64,000 bases of DNA. Origin: UBA9865 sp035647835. Its GTDB lineage: Bacteria > Bacillota > Dethiobacteria > Dethiobacterales > Dethiobacteraceae. Each line of letters begins with the position of its first letter. The first letter of the stretch is position 1. Of the stretch, positions 27,034 through 36,654 are shown in pieces. A model generated the notes under the pieces. The model was not told where the DNA came from. It did no database searches and saw nothing but the letters and a program-made list of their open reading frames with translations. Position numbers and translations under genes: made by a program. Where the stretch lies: contig DASRMS010000183.1 in assembly GCA_035647835.1 (NCBI GenBank), positions 1-64,000 of the forward strand, written 5' to 3'.

Positions 27034-27558
27034 TCACGCCTTACGGTGTTGGTTGGTTAGCCAAAAGGAGAGAACTAATAAGAAAACGGCTGTTAATACC
27101 CCAACCATATCAATGCAGACATCTACATAGTTGCCGTGGCGGCCCATGACAAAACCTTGATGGAACTCATCTAAAATGGCAAAGATGGTACCACCAAGGA
27201 AGGAACTTACGATGGCTTGCCAAGGTTGGCGGAAGTAGTTGCGCAGCAGCAAAAAAAATGCTAAGGTTATGACAAAAAAGAAAAAGACATGGGCGGCTTT
27301 TCGCAACAGAAACTCAATAATCACGGGATTTCTTCTGGCATAGTTAAGGAAGTCTGCAGTTAAAGTTTTGGCCGGTGCCAGCTGTGTTGGTAGATGGGTG
27401 GCAATTTTAATGGCAAGTTTTGAAATGGTTAAATCAAAGTATTTTAAGAGGTTATTGATTTGGCGCAAGACAGGCAGCACACGCAGACTAGGGATGGAAG
27501 ATAAATAATAAAGTGTGCCCACTGCGGTCAGTAGAACAAACCAATTTCTTTTACGCAT
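27034..27558 (-). CDS. VanZ-family membrane protein
   Basis: This 174-residue protein has an N-terminal membrane segment and three further ones, with the VanZ family motif RKAAHVFFFF at about residue 86 and the DEFHQGFVMGRHGNYVDV block at about 129. VanZ proteins are linked to teicoplanin resistance in vancomycin clusters, but most homologues have no known role. It starts at ATG 27558 with GGGAG upstream. It stands alone downstream of spoIVA. Confidence 0.85.
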   Translation of the reverse strand: MRKRNWFVLLTAVGTLYYLSSIPSLRVLPVLRQINNLLKYFDLTISKLAIKIATHLPTQLAPAKTLTADFLNYARRNPVIIEFLLRKAAHVFFFFVITLAFFLLLRNYFRQPWQAIVSSFLGGTIFAILDEFHQGFVMGRHGNYVDVCIDMVGVLTAVFLLVLSFWLTNQHRKA

Positions 27559-27698
27559 AGTTAAGAGCTCCCTTAAACGTTTTATATATGATTCGACATT
27601 TACCTGTTAAGTCCTTGTTGGGAGCTTCACCCGCCTCACCAGTCCCGCTGCCTATGCCCCTGTTAAGTATCAAAAGCGTGACAAGGAAATTTGGCAAT

Positions 27699-27727
27699 AA
27701 AAAATGCGTGGTAACCACGCATTTTTT
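27699..27727 (-). terminator. Terminator of spoIVA
   Basis: AAAAATGCGTGG-TAA-CCACGCATTTTT lies 4 nt past the spoIVA stop and runs into T-rich sequence on the minus strand. Confidence 0.85.
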
Positions 27728-27730
27728 GGG

Positions 27731-29209
27731 TTAAAGGATGATGGCGATAAGACCGCCGTTTCCTTCGTTGATTATTTTTTCTAGCGTTTCTTGCAGCTTT
27801 TCTTGAGCGTTAGGTGGCATGTTATCCAGTTTGATGCTGATGCCATCTTGTACTACTGAGTATAATGATTTGCCGAAAATGTCAGACTCCCAGATTTTTT
27901 CTGGGCTTTCTTCAAACTCATCCATAATGTAGTTAACTAGCTCTTCGCTTTGCTTTTCTGTGCCGACTATCGGTGAAAATTCGGATTTCACATCTACACG
28001 TACGACATGCAGTGAAGGTGCGCTAGCACGGAGCCGAACACCAAACCGACCGCCTGAACGGACAATTTCCGGTTCTTCCAGTGTCATCTCTTCAAGCATC
28101 GGAGGTACGATACCGTAGCCTGTTTCACGAACTTGTTCCAAAGCACCGGCAATTTTATCGTATTCGCGTTTAGCTGCCACACTATCTTTAAGAATTCTCA
28201 ACAGATCTGCTTGGTCATCAATATCAATGCCGCAGATTTCTGAAAGGATTTGTTCAAAGAGCTCTTCTGAAGCTTGAATGTCAATAACTGCTCTACCAGT
28301 ACCGAGATCCATTTCTTTAAGTACAATATTTTCTACGATATCTTTGGTACTAAGTGTTTCTACCATGCCATCGACATCACGGAGACGGGTTACTTCAATG
28401 ACACTTTCTCGTATAATGTCGTTGTAGTTGTTACGTAACCAGTGTTCATCCTCCAGTACTTCCACCCAGCTGGGAAGATTAATGTTAACTTCACGCACGG
28501 GGAATTCATACAGTACTTCTTGGAAGATAACATTAATATCTTCTTCTACTAGCTGTTGAGCATTAAAGGAGATCACCGGCACATCATGTCTATCTGTTAA
28601 CTCTTCCTTTAAAGCTAGTGCTTCCTGGGAGTACGGACGAGCTGAATTGAGCAGAATGACAAAGGGTTTGCCCAACTCTTTTAATTCGGCGATGACGCGT
28701 TCTTCGGCATCAATATAATCTGTACGGGGAATGTCAGCAATGGAGCCATCTGTAGTCACGACAATACCGATGGTGGAGTGATCAGTAATGACTTTTCTGG
28801 TTCCTACTTCTGCCGCTTCCTCAAAGGGAATGTCATAATCAAACCATGGTGTAGTTACCATCCTGGGGGCACCATCATCGTCATAACCTACCGCACCCGG
28901 CACAGCGTAACCGACGCAATCAACTAAACGTACGCGCATGGTAATATTGTCGCGCACTTTAATCTCTATGGCTTCATCCGGAATAAATTTCGGTTCTGTC
29001 GTCATAATGGTGCGGCCAGCGCTGCTTTGTGGCAGTTCATCACGGGCGCGTTCCTGATCTGCAGGCTCTGCAATATTAGGAATGACAACTAGTTCCATAA
29101 ACTTTTTTATAAAAGTTGACTTGCCGGTCCGAACAGGTCCGACAACGCCCAGGTAAATGTCTCCACCAGTTCTTTCAACAATGTGTTGAATCAGGTCAAA
29201 TTTAACCAT
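27731..29209 (-). CDS. spoIVA: Stage IV sporulation protein A (spore coat morphogenetic ATPase)
   Basis: This 492-residue protein is the coat-basement ATPase that polymerises on the forespore surface. The Walker A is GPVRTGKST at about residues 24-32, and the C-terminus GNGGLIAIIL is the conserved anchoring end. Length equals that of B. subtilis SpoIVA (492 residues). ATG 29209 has AAGGAGGGAG upstream. A sigma-E-like promoter and a hairpin terminator flank it, so it is probably a single-gene unit expressed in the mother cell. Its presence marks the organism as a spore former. Confidence 0.98.
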   Translation of the reverse strand: MVKFDLIQHIVERTGGDIYLGVVGPVRTGKSTFIKKFMELVVIPNIAEPADQERARDELPQSSAGRTIMTTEPKFIPDEAIEIKVRDNITMRVRLVDCVGYAVPGAVGYDDDGAPRMVTTPWFDYDIPFEEAAEVGTRKVITDHSTIGIVVTTDGSIADIPRTDYIDAEERVIAELKELGKPFVILLNSARPYSQEALALKEELTDRHDVPVISFNAQQLVEEDINVIFQEVLYEFPVREVNINLPSWVEVLEDEHWLRNNYNDIIRESVIEVTRLRDVDGMVETLSTKDIVENIVLKEMDLGTGRAVIDIQASEELFEQILSEICGIDIDDQADLLRILKDSVAAKREYDKIAGALEQVRETGYGIVPPMLEEMTLEEPEIVRSGGRFGVRLRASAPSLHVVRVDVKSEFSPIVGTEKQSEELVNYIMDEFEESPEKIWESDIFGKSLYSVVQDGISIKLDNMPPNAQEKLQETLEKIINEGNGGLIAIIL

Positions 29210-29277
29210 ATTTTCTCCCTCCTTTTTTCAAGCCTAACCAAAACACTAACGGTATCCCTCCCCTGTGAACTTTTAAA

Positions 29278-29292
29278 GTGATAAGTTATCAC
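29278..29292. promoter_or_regulatory. Perfect palindrome in spoIVA leader
   Basis: GTGATAAGTTATCAC is a 7+1+7 palindrome about 70 nt upstream of the spoIVA start and just downstream of the predicted transcription start, a position suited to a repressor site. Confidence 0.4.
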
Positions 29293-29323
29293 AACAAAAT
29301 AAAAAATTGCAGTTTAACATTAT

Positions 29324-29353
29324 ATTTATATGAGCACGTACACCGAATATTAC
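29324..29353 (-). promoter_or_regulatory. Sigma-E-like promoter of spoIVA
   Basis: On the minus strand GTAATATT, a 13-nt spacer and CATATAAAT resemble the B. subtilis sigma-E pattern (about GTCATATT and CATACAAT with a 13-15 nt spacer). spoIVA belongs to the sigma-E regulon in B. subtilis. Confidence 0.65.
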
Positions 29354-29537
29354 TTTTGCGGAGGGAAATTACGGTAAAATAAATAAAAAAGCTTGCACTT
29401 TTTCCATATATCTGCTTGCAAGCTATTATTTACTGGTTTGATTAGCATGGAAAGCATAAATAAGTCAGCGCTTTCGGTTGCAGATTGTAAGCTTTTTATC
29501 TTAGCCGCGGGCGGAACAGAGATAAATTCTCTGCAGT

Positions 29538-29563
29538 AAAAAAAACACTCCATGTTGGAGTGT
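29538..29563 (-). terminator. Terminator of the der-plsY-gpsA operon
   Basis: ACACTCC-AACAT-GGAGTGT followed by seven T residues starts 3 nt past the gpsA stop on the minus strand. Confidence 0.92.
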
Positions 29564-29566
29564 ATG

Positions 29567-30592
29567 CTACCAATCTTTAAATTTTGACGATACTTGTTCT
29601 TCCATTTCGTATGTTTTTTCCCGGGATAAGAGGTCGACCACTGCTTGATGTGGATCTCTTTCGGCAAAGAGCACTTGATAAACTTGCTCTGTAATGGGCA
29701 CATCAACATGATATCGCTGGGCTAAATCCCAGGTGGCTCGAGTAGTACGGACGCCCTCTGCGACCATCCGCATCCCCCCAATAATCTCGTTCAGCTTACG
29801 GCCTTTGCCTATTTCTACACCCAGACTACGGTTGCGGCTATGACGTGAAGTACAAGTAACAACTAAATCACCAATCCCCGACAACCCGGCGAAGGTTAAA
29901 ACCTCTGCTCCCATCCGCATGCCCAAACGGGCGATTTCGTTAATCCCGCGGGTCATTAAAGCTGCCTTTGTGTTATCACCATAAGACAAGCCATCAGAGA
30001 TCCCTGCTGCCACGGCAATTACATTTTTTAGGGCGCCGCCTAATTCCACACCAATCAGATCTGGGTTGGTGTAGACACGCAGGCGATGTGTCATAAATAG
30101 TTCCTGCACCGTTTCGGCGATTCGCCGCTCGCGGGAAGAAACAACGGTGACAGACGGTACAAACCGTCCGACCTCTTCGGCATGATTTGGTCCGGACAAC
30201 ACAGCTAGTTTACAAGCGGGCATTTCTTGTTCAATAACTTCAGACATGCGAAACAGTGTACCTTCTTCTAATCCTTTGGCACAACTAACCATGATCGGAG
30301 AGTTATTAATCAGCGGCGCAATCTGCTGCACAATGGAGCGTACAGTATGCGAGGGCACCACTAAGACAATGGCTTCCTTATTGTGCACAGCTGCGGCTAG
30401 GTCAGAAGTAAGCACAACATTGTCCGGCAGGATAACTCCCGGCAGGTAGTCTATATTCTCTCGGCTGGCATTGATTTGCTGGCAGAGTTCGGCCCGTCGT
30501 GTCCAGAGTGTAACCTGGTGACAATTTTGTGCTAGAACAATTGCAATTGCTGTGCCCCAGCTCCCCGCACCGATAACTGTTACTTCTTTCAT
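29567..30592 (-). CDS. gpsA: NAD(P)-dependent glycerol-3-phosphate dehydrogenase
   Basis: This 341-residue cytoplasmic enzyme reduces dihydroxyacetone phosphate to sn-glycerol-3-phosphate for phospholipid synthesis. The nucleotide-binding motif GAGSWGTAIA is at residues 8-17, and the catalytic Lys lies in GGALKNVIAVAAG. It overlaps plsY by 4 nt (ATGA) with GAGGTGAAG as SD. Its product is the acyl acceptor used by PlsY encoded just upstream. Confidence 0.97.
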   Translation of the reverse strand: MKEVTVIGAGSWGTAIAIVLAQNCHQVTLWTRRAELCQQINASRENIDYLPGVILPDNVVLTSDLAAAVHNKEAIVLVVPSHTVRSIVQQIAPLINNSPIMVSCAKGLEEGTLFRMSEVIEQEMPACKLAVLSGPNHAEEVGRFVPSVTVVSSRERRIAETVQELFMTHRLRVYTNPDLIGVELGGALKNVIAVAAGISDGLSYGDNTKAALMTRGINEIARLGMRMGAEVLTFAGLSGIGDLVVTCTSRHSRNRSLGVEIGKGRKLNEIIGGMRMVAEGVRTTRATWDLAQRYHVDVPITEQVYQVLFAERDPHQAVVDLLSREKTYEMEEQVSSKFKDW

Positions 30593-31203
30593 TTCTTCAC
30601 CTCATTCCCCATATTCGCTTTCTTGCCTAACTTACGTTCTGTTCCCCGCAGTAAGCGGGAAATATTCTCTCGATGACGCCAAATTGCCATCATGGCAATT
30701 CCTGCCCCAAAGATAAGATACAGGGGCGGTAAGTGAAAATGAATCATTATAATTGGGATTGCCAACGCACCAGTAATGGAACCCAGTGAAACATAGCGCG
30801 TGAGAGCAATCAGTGATACGCCGATGCTGGCCGCAATCAGCAGAACTAAAGGAGCTACTCCCAGTAAAACACCAATAGAGGTGGCAATTCCCCGTCCACC
30901 GCGGAACCTAAAAAAGAGCGGCCAATTATGTCCCACAATTGCTGTGACACCAGCGGCCATCTGTACAATTTCACTACCTGTGAGAGCTCGGGCTATCCAG
31001 ACAACCAGCAATCCTTTACTAATATCTAAAAGTAAAACGATAATCGCTGGCATAGTACCTAAAGTTCTCTGGATGTTTGTGGTACCGGCATTACCACTGC
31101 CAAAGTTACGTATATCGATACCTTTAATTAGCTTCCCTGCCAAATAACCAAATGAGATGGAACCGATAAGGTAGGCTGCCAGAAACGCCATAATTGTCTT
31201 CAC
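30589..31203 (-). CDS. plsY: Acyl-phosphate:glycerol-3-phosphate acyltransferase
   Basis: This 204-residue membrane enzyme transfers an acyl group from acyl-phosphate to glycerol-3-phosphate. The family motifs are GSGNAGTTNIQRTLG at about residue 36 and the glycine-rich FRGGRGIATSIG at about residue 99. The start codon is GTG 31203, preceded by GGGGGAACGTTAA. It lies between der and gpsA in one operon. Confidence 0.96.
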   Translation of the reverse strand: MKTIMAFLAAYLIGSISFGYLAGKLIKGIDIRNFGSGNAGTTNIQRTLGTMPAIIVLLLDISKGLLVVWIARALTGSEIVQMAAGVTAIVGHNWPLFFRFRGGRGIATSIGVLLGVAPLVLLIAASIGVSLIALTRYVSLGSITGALAIPIIMIHFHLPPLYLIFGAGIAMMAIWRHRENISRLLRGTERKLGKKANMGNEVKK

Positions 31204-31218
31204 TTAACGTTCCCCCTT

Positions 31219-32529
31219 TTAACTCCTCTTCCGCACCAACAGCTTGATTGGTGTTCCCTCAAAGCCATATGTTTCCCGCAGTTTATTTTCCAGATAGCGC
31301 ATGTAGGAGAAATGAGCTAATTCCGGATCATTAACAAACAACGCAAAAGTTGGCGGCTTGACTCGAATCTGCGTTAAATAGTACAGCTTTAATTGTTTGC
31401 CCTTTTTGGTCGGAGGCGGTGTCACGGCTACAGCATCTTCTAGTAACAGGTTGAGCTGAGAGGTTTTTACCCGCATGGCATGCTGCTCACCCACATAATT
31501 AATTAATTCAAAAAGTCGGTGGACACGCTGACCAGTTAAAGCAGAAATAAAGACAATGGGCGCATAACTTAAATAAGCGAGCTGCTTACGCACTGTATCA
31601 CGATAAGCGTCCATCGTTTTTTCATCCTTTTCCACCTTATCCCACTTGTTGACGACAATAATCATCGCCCGGCCAGCTTCATGGGCAATGCCTGCAATTC
31701 GTTTGTCCTGTTCAGCGATACCTTCTGCGGCATCAAGCATCATTAATACCACATCGGCATCTTCCACGGCGCGTACAGAACGTAAAACAGAATAGTATTC
31801 TACTACTTCTTCAACTTTACTGCGCCGACGGATGCCCGCAGTATCAACAAATAGATATTTTTGGTTTTCGTGCTCGACTAACAAATCTACCGCATCACGT
31901 GTCGTGCCCGGAATATCACTGACAATAACACGTTCATTACCCGCAATTTTGTTAGTTAGTGAAGATTTGCCCACATTAGGGCGACCGACAATGGCCACAC
32001 GTAATAACTCTTCGTCTTCAGGAAACTTTTCCCCTGCCGGCAGAAATTTGATAACCTCATCTAATAAATCACCAGTTCCCAAACCATGCGAACCGGAGGC
32101 AAGCTGCGGTTCACCTAAACCCAGGGCATAAAATTCTGCGGCAACGGCTTCAGACTCACTAGCTTCTGCTTTATTTGCCACTAAGAGTACCGGTTTTTTG
32201 GCGCGACGCAGCATATCCGCCACCTCATAATCCAGTGCTACTGGACCACTGCGTACGTCTACCATCATGAGAATAACATGGGCTTCTTCCAAAGCCAACC
32301 GGACTTGGCGATTTATTTCTTTAGAAATTGTATCCTCTTCAAAAGTCAGGCCCCCTGTATCGATCAGCCAAAATTCACGATCTGTCCATTCCACGCGTCC
32401 GTAGATACGGTCACGTGTGACTCCCGGAGTACTTTCCTCAATGGCCACCCGCTTCTGAATCAGGCGATTAAACATAGTTGATTTACCTACATTAGGGCGA
32501 CCTACTATTGCTACGACAGGCATAGACAT
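31219..32529 (-). CDS. der: Ribosome biogenesis GTPase Der (EngA)
   Basis: This 436-residue protein has two GTPase domains in tandem, with G1 motifs GRPNVGKST near residue 10 and GRPNVGKSS near residue 181, G3 DTGG and DTAG, and G4 NKAE and NKWD, followed by a C-terminal KH-like domain. It matures the 50S subunit. ATG 32529 follows GAGGTGATGGC and lies 4 nt after the stop of the DUF512 gene. Confidence 0.98.
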   Translation of the reverse strand: MSMPVVAIVGRPNVGKSTMFNRLIQKRVAIEESTPGVTRDRIYGRVEWTDREFWLIDTGGLTFEEDTISKEINRQVRLALEEAHVILMMVDVRSGPVALDYEVADMLRRAKKPVLLVANKAEASESEAVAAEFYALGLGEPQLASGSHGLGTGDLLDEVIKFLPAGEKFPEDEELLRVAIVGRPNVGKSSLTNKIAGNERVIVSDIPGTTRDAVDLLVEHENQKYLFVDTAGIRRRSKVEEVVEYYSVLRSVRAVEDADVVLMMLDAAEGIAEQDKRIAGIAHEAGRAMIIVVNKWDKVEKDEKTMDAYRDTVRKQLAYLSYAPIVFISALTGQRVHRLFELINYVGEQHAMRVKTSQLNLLLEDAVAVTPPPTKKGKQLKLYYLTQIRVKPPTFALFVNDPELAHFSYMRYLENKLRETYGFEGTPIKLLVRKRS

Positions 32530-32533
32530 GCCA

Positions 32534-33844
32534 TCACCTCATTTCGTTTCCCAACAACATTGTTAAAAAATCATGTACATCCTGAACCACTTTCACTTCT
32601 GTCTTTGCTGCAGCTGCCAGCTCTTCAGTAGTATACCCATCAAGAAACAGCTCTCTTCCTTCTTTGAACATCACAGACGGTAAATAAAGCCTTCCTTTTA
32701 CCTTATTAATAACTTTATTTAAATCATGAAAGGTTAATAACCCTGCGACAGTAACTTCGCCGCCAAAAAAGTGATTTTCCACTGCCAACAAAGTTAATTG
32801 TAAGTTTTCGATCTGATTTAAACGCTCCACAAGGGGGGCGAGGTAAACGGCAGCCGACACACCAGTGGCAATTGTCGCTTCCGTAGCGTGAGCTAATTTT
32901 GCAGGCAGGTTTTTTTCCTGATCTGCCCAGTCATCTAAAAATAAACGAACCATGCCCACACCATTTTCTAATTGTCGATAGCCTTCATAAGCTTCGGCCG
33001 CAGGGGGCATCATTCCGGCCATCGTATAAAATTCATCTGAGGCAAAAACAAAACGTGTTCCATGCGCCGCTAAACTGCGTTCCTGCCAAGCTTGAAGCTG
33101 GTCCAATACTTGGCGGGCATGGGCTTTGTCACTTGTTTCTAAAGGGTATAAACCTTGCCGGTGTCTAGTTAACCCAACCGGCACCACCGCCAAAGTTTGC
33201 ACGGCAGGATATAAAGCATATAAGTCGGCGATTGTCTGCTCTAGAGCCTCACCATCGTTTAAACCAGGACAAAGTACTACTTGTGTGTGAAACTGAATAC
33301 CGGCCGCAGCCAGATGCTGTAAAGCTGCCAGCAGTTCCCCTGCCCGTCGGTGATTCATCAGCCGCTGCCGCAGTTCGGGATCAGTGGCATGAACCGATAC
33401 ATACAAAGGACTCAAATGCAAACTGATAATGCGCTCAAAATCTTCCTTACGTAAATTAGTTAGTGATATGTAACTACCGGACAGAAAAGACAGACGATAA
33501 TCATCATCTTTAATATACAGAGTTTGCCGCATTCTTGCTGGCATCTGATCCACAAAGCAGAACAGACAGCGGTTCTGACAAATGTGCAGCTGATCTAGCG
33601 TTGGGGAGTCAAAAACAATACCCAGCGCTTCATCATAATCTTTCTCAATTTCATATTCTACTAGTTCTCCACCCTGATGCTGGATCGTTAATAATAATTC
33701 CTCGCCGCTTTCTGCCAGCTGCCAGTCTAAAATATCAGCTGGCTCTATACCATTTACGGCAATGACATAATCACCATCGGCTATACCTATTTCCTCAGCA
33801 ATCGAGTCGGGTTCAACCCGCTCCACAAGCTTGCCCCGTGTCAT
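32534..33844 (-). CDS. DUF512 radical SAM protein
   Basis: This 436-residue protein has an N-terminal PDZ-like domain (about residues 1-75), a radical SAM-like centre with cysteines in CQNRCLFCFVDQ at about 90-101, and a C-terminal DUF512 domain. It is conserved next to der in many Clostridia, and the precise reaction is unknown. The start is ATG 33844 behind AGGTGTGCAC; a GTG two codons earlier is possible. It is the first gene of the der-plsY-gpsA operon. Confidence 0.92.
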   Translation of the reverse strand: MTRGKLVERVEPDSIAEEIGIADGDYVIAVNGIEPADILDWQLAESGEELLLTIQHQGGELVEYEIEKDYDEALGIVFDSPTLDQLHICQNRCLFCFVDQMPARMRQTLYIKDDDYRLSFLSGSYISLTNLRKEDFERIISLHLSPLYVSVHATDPELRQRLMNHRRAGELLAALQHLAAAGIQFHTQVVLCPGLNDGEALEQTIADLYALYPAVQTLAVVPVGLTRHRQGLYPLETSDKAHARQVLDQLQAWQERSLAAHGTRFVFASDEFYTMAGMMPPAAEAYEGYRQLENGVGMVRLFLDDWADQEKNLPAKLAHATEATIATGVSAAVYLAPLVERLNQIENLQLTLLAVENHFFGGEVTVAGLLTFHDLNKVINKVKGRLYLPSVMFKEGRELFLDGYTTEELAAAAKTEVKVVQDVHDFLTMLLGNEMR

Positions 33845-34013
33845 GTGCACACCTACTTTTTCTATACTTTTACTATTATCCTACAACACAGGAGGCAATG
33901 TCAAATAGAAAGAAAAAGTGGGAGGTAATAAGATCTTCAGCTTATTTTCAAAAAATAATTCTTTACAGATTATAAGTTTTGTGGTACTGTTACTTTTAAT
34001 ACCATAAACAAAA

Positions 34014-34279
34014 GGCAGTGAAGGAGAAAAGTAAGGTAGATACGACCTCACAGGGAGGAGACGTCATCGATTGCAAGCGTCTCCAGGTACGATTTGTCTG
34101 AAGTTCCCTCCGGAGCCGCAGGTTGAAAACTATGTAATATGTAGACCGTGCCGGGAACCCCGTCCGTTACAAAAGGGGCAGATATCGGATTTATCCTGTA
34201 TTTGTCATAGAGTGACGCAGTGCGTAAGTTGGGTGGTACCGCGGATAATTATCCGTCCCTTTTAAGGGGACGGTTTTTT
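34014..34279 (+). promoter_or_regulatory. T-box leader, probably tRNA-Phe responsive
   Basis: The antiterminator T-box GGGTGGTACCGCGG is at 34231-34244, and a long structured stem I region begins near 34014 with inner stem GAGACG / CGTCTC. A TTC triplet in GAAGTTCCCTCC (about 34110) is a candidate Phe specifier; I could not fold stem I with certainty. Downstream genes make phenylalanine, which agrees with a Phe specifier. Uncharged tRNA would stabilise the antiterminator and allow aroF-pheA transcription. Confidence 0.9.
34252..34279 (+). terminator. T-box attenuator terminator
   Basis: CCGTCCC-TTTTAAG-GGGACGG followed by TTTTTT is the terminator of the T-box switch; its 5' arm competes with the T-box sequence. 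Confidence 0.9.
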
Positions 34280-34327
34280 ATTTGCCTAAAAATGCTTAGC
34301 AGCAAATAATCTATGGAGGTGGATTGG

Positions 34328-35365
34328 ATGATCGTTGTGATGGATTTACAGGCAGCACAAAAGGAAATACAGGCAGTAGAAGATGTTTTACAGGAGTATG
34401 GGTACGGCTGTCATCTCATACGCGGCGAAATGCGGGTAGTGATTGGTGCGGTAGGTTCTGCTCAGTCGGAAATACCGCCTGCTTTGGAGACGATGCCTGG
34501 TGTAGAGAAAGTGATGCGTGTGATACAACCATATAAACTGGTTAGCCGGGAGGTGAAACCGGATGATACCGTTGTTACGGCCGGCAGCTTACGTGTGGGC
34601 GGGGGTACCGTTGCGGTAATCGCTGGACCATGTGCTGTTGAGAGTCAGGGTCAGTTACGCGCCGCAGCAAATGGTGTTAAAATTCATCAGGCGGCTGCAC
34701 TGCGTGGTGGCGCCTTTAAGCCACGCACATCCCCTTACGCTTTTCAGGGGTTGTTGGCTAAAGGGTTAACCTACTTACGTGAAGCAGGTGAAGAAACCGG
34801 TTTAGCTGTGGTAACAGAAGTGGTGAACCCCGCGGATGTGGAAATGGTCGCCAATGCAGCTGATATCGTCCAGATTGGTGCCAGAAATATGCAGAACTAT
34901 CCCTTGCTAAAAGAAGTGGGGCAGCTGCGTAAGCCTGTATTACTAAAAAGAGGCCTTGCGGCTACTGTGGAAGAATGGCTGATGGCAGCAGAATATATTA
35001 TGTCCGAAGGAAATTATCAAGTAATTCTCTGTGAACGAGGGATCCGGACCTTTGAAACATCTACCCGCAATACATTGGATGTCAGTGCCATTGCATTGGC
35101 CAAACAGCTAACACATTTGCCAGTTATTGCTGACCCCAGCCATGCAGGAGGTCATTGGCGGCTGGTTAAACCCCTCGCACTGGCATCACTTGCAGCCGGC
35201 GCCGACGGTTTAATCGTCGAAGTTCATCCTGACCCGGCCCGCGCACTATGTGACGGGAAACAATCACTGACACTGGAACACTTTGCTGAACTCATGGCTG
35301 AAATTAAAGCATTCCTGCCTGTCTTGGGCAAAACTCTATGCTCCGGGGTGGGAAATGATGCTTAA
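34328..35365 (+). CDS. aroF: 3-deoxy-7-phosphoheptulonate synthase (AroF/type Ib)
   Basis: This 345-residue enzyme condenses phosphoenolpyruvate and erythrose-4-phosphate, the first step of aromatic synthesis. An N-terminal ferredoxin-like regulatory domain (about residues 1-70) precedes the TIM barrel with [24 protein letters not shown] and DPSHAGGHW. The start is ATG 34328, 8 nt after GGAGG. It is the first gene behind the T-box and overlaps pheA. Confidence 0.97.
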   Translation: MIVVMDLQAAQKEIQAVEDVLQEYGYGCHLIRGEMRVVIGAVGSAQSEIPPALETMPGVEKVMRVIQPYKLVSREVKPDDTVVTAGSLRVGGGTVAVIAGPCAVESQGQLRAAANGVKIHQAAALRGGAFKPRTSPYAFQGLLAKGLTYLREAGEETGLAVVTEVVNPADVEMVANAADIVQIGARNMQNYPLLKEVGQLRKPVLLKRGLAATVEEWLMAAEYIMSEGNYQVILCERGIRTFETSTRNTLDVSAIALAKQLTHLPVIADPSHAGGHWRLVKPLALASLAAGADGLIVEVHPDPARALCDGKQSLTLEHFAELMAEIKAFLPVLGKTLCSGVGNDA

Positions 35366-36194
35366 GGCTGCTTATTTAGGCCCGCGAGGGACTTTCTCAG
35401 AAGAAGCTTGCAGAGCATTTTGCCGTGTAACCGGACTAATACTTGCTCCCAGCCCCTGTGCTTCCATTACCGCCTGTGCAGTGAGTGTGGCAGAGGGAAA
35501 CGCCCGTTTTGCTATTGTACCTCTGGAAAATTCACTTGAAGGTTCAGTACGTGACACGCTGGATCTTTTAACAACAAGTTCTAGGTTAAAAATTTTAGCT
35601 GAACTTGATTTGGAGATCGAACATCATCTCCTCACCCACGCGGCAGCACTTACTGAAATTCAGACAGTCTATTCTCACCCACAAGCGTTAGCGCAATGCA
35701 GAGCATTTTTGCATCAACAGCTTGCTCATGCCCAAGTCATTCCTGTTGTCAGCACAGCTGAAGCAGCTTGTCTTGCTGCTGATCTTGGTTCTCAGGCTGC
35801 CGCCATCGCCGGGCAGCAGGCAGCGTCATGCTATAGCCTGCCTATTCTGTATGCCGCCGTTCAGGACACAACGTCAATAACACGCTTTATTATTCTCGGC
35901 CGGGAAGATGAAAATTTCGGCCAGCCTCAAAAAACTTCTCTGCTCTTTGCTGTAAACAATACACCAGGAGATTTGTATCGCGTCCTGCGAGCTTTTGCCA
36001 ACCAGCAGGTAAATTTAACGCGCATTGAGTCCCGACCAGCAAGAAGTCGTTTAGGAGACTACATCTTTTTTGTTGATCTTGACGGTACACCGCAGGACAA
36101 AGCAGTAAAAGCTGCACTGGATGAAGCCAGCCAAGAAACAGTGATGTTAAAAATATTAGGCTCCTTTCCAGTACTTACGGTAAGCGATAAATAA
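35355..36194 (+). CDS. pheA: Prephenate dehydratase
   Basis: This 279-residue enzyme converts prephenate to phenylpyruvate. The catalytic domain begins with [13 protein letters not shown] and contains the [11 protein letters not shown] motif; a C-terminal ACT domain with the ESRP phenylalanine-binding motif gives feedback inhibition. ATG 35355 follows GGGGTGGGAA and overlaps the aroF stop by 11 nt. Regulated with aroF by the T-box. Confidence 0.96.
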   Translation: MMLKAAYLGPRGTFSEEACRAFCRVTGLILAPSPCASITACAVSVAEGNARFAIVPLENSLEGSVRDTLDLLTTSSRLKILAELDLEIEHHLLTHAAALTEIQTVYSHPQALAQCRAFLHQQLAHAQVIPVVSTAEAACLAADLGSQAAAIAGQQAASCYSLPILYAAVQDTTSITRFIILGREDENFGQPQKTSLLFAVNNTPGDLYRVLRAFANQQVNLTRIESRPARSRLGDYIFFVDLDGTPQDKAVKAALDEASQETVMLKILGSFPVLTVSDK

Positions 36195-36199
36195 TGGCA

Positions 36200-36616
36200 C
36201 TACAGGTTTTGCTGATAATCGTGGTCCGTGTCCAGGTGCGGGATATATGGCTTGATATCTAGCACAGGACTGTTGTTTAGAGCATCCAGCCCTGTTACTT
36301 TGATGCTGTTTTCTTTTACAGAGATTATTTTGCATATACATAAAGCGATAGGATTAGGTCTGTTAGGGGATCTGAGAGCAAAGACCCCTTTTTCGCTTGT
36401 TCTTCCCGGCGGCACGGCGGTAAGTGTTTCTCTGTTTGCCCTATCACCCCAGTATAGTACGACTATGTGACTCCGTTCTTCGATCCCAGCCAAACCGGCA
36501 GCATATTCTGGCAAAATTTCAATTGTAGATACTTGCTGTGAATATTTCCCTTGTCGTGGGGCAGCTCCTTTATCTGTGTAAGAACTGTGTATAATTCCAA
36601 TTCTTTTTAATTCCAT
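36200..36616 (-). CDS. trmO: tRNA (N6-threonylcarbamoyladenosine37-N6)-methyltransferase
   Basis: This 138-residue protein belongs to the TsaA/TrmO (UPF0066) family, with the signature RSPNRPNPIAL at about residue 82. It methylates t6A at position 37 of tRNA-Thr using SAM. ATG 36616 has GAGGAG upstream. It is convergent with pheA, the stops being 5 nt apart. It lies directly downstream of a truncated cobalamin riboswitch, which is unexpected for this function. Confidence 0.9.
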   Translation of the reverse strand: MELKRIGIIHSSYTDKGAAPRQGKYSQQVSTIEILPEYAAGLAGIEERSHIVVLYWGDRANRETLTAVPPGRTSEKGVFALRSPNRPNPIALCICKIISVKENSIKVTGLDALNNSPVLDIKPYIPHLDTDHDYQQNL

Positions 36617-36654
36617 AATATAAGCTCCTCTTCATGATCTGCTTCTCCAATCTA

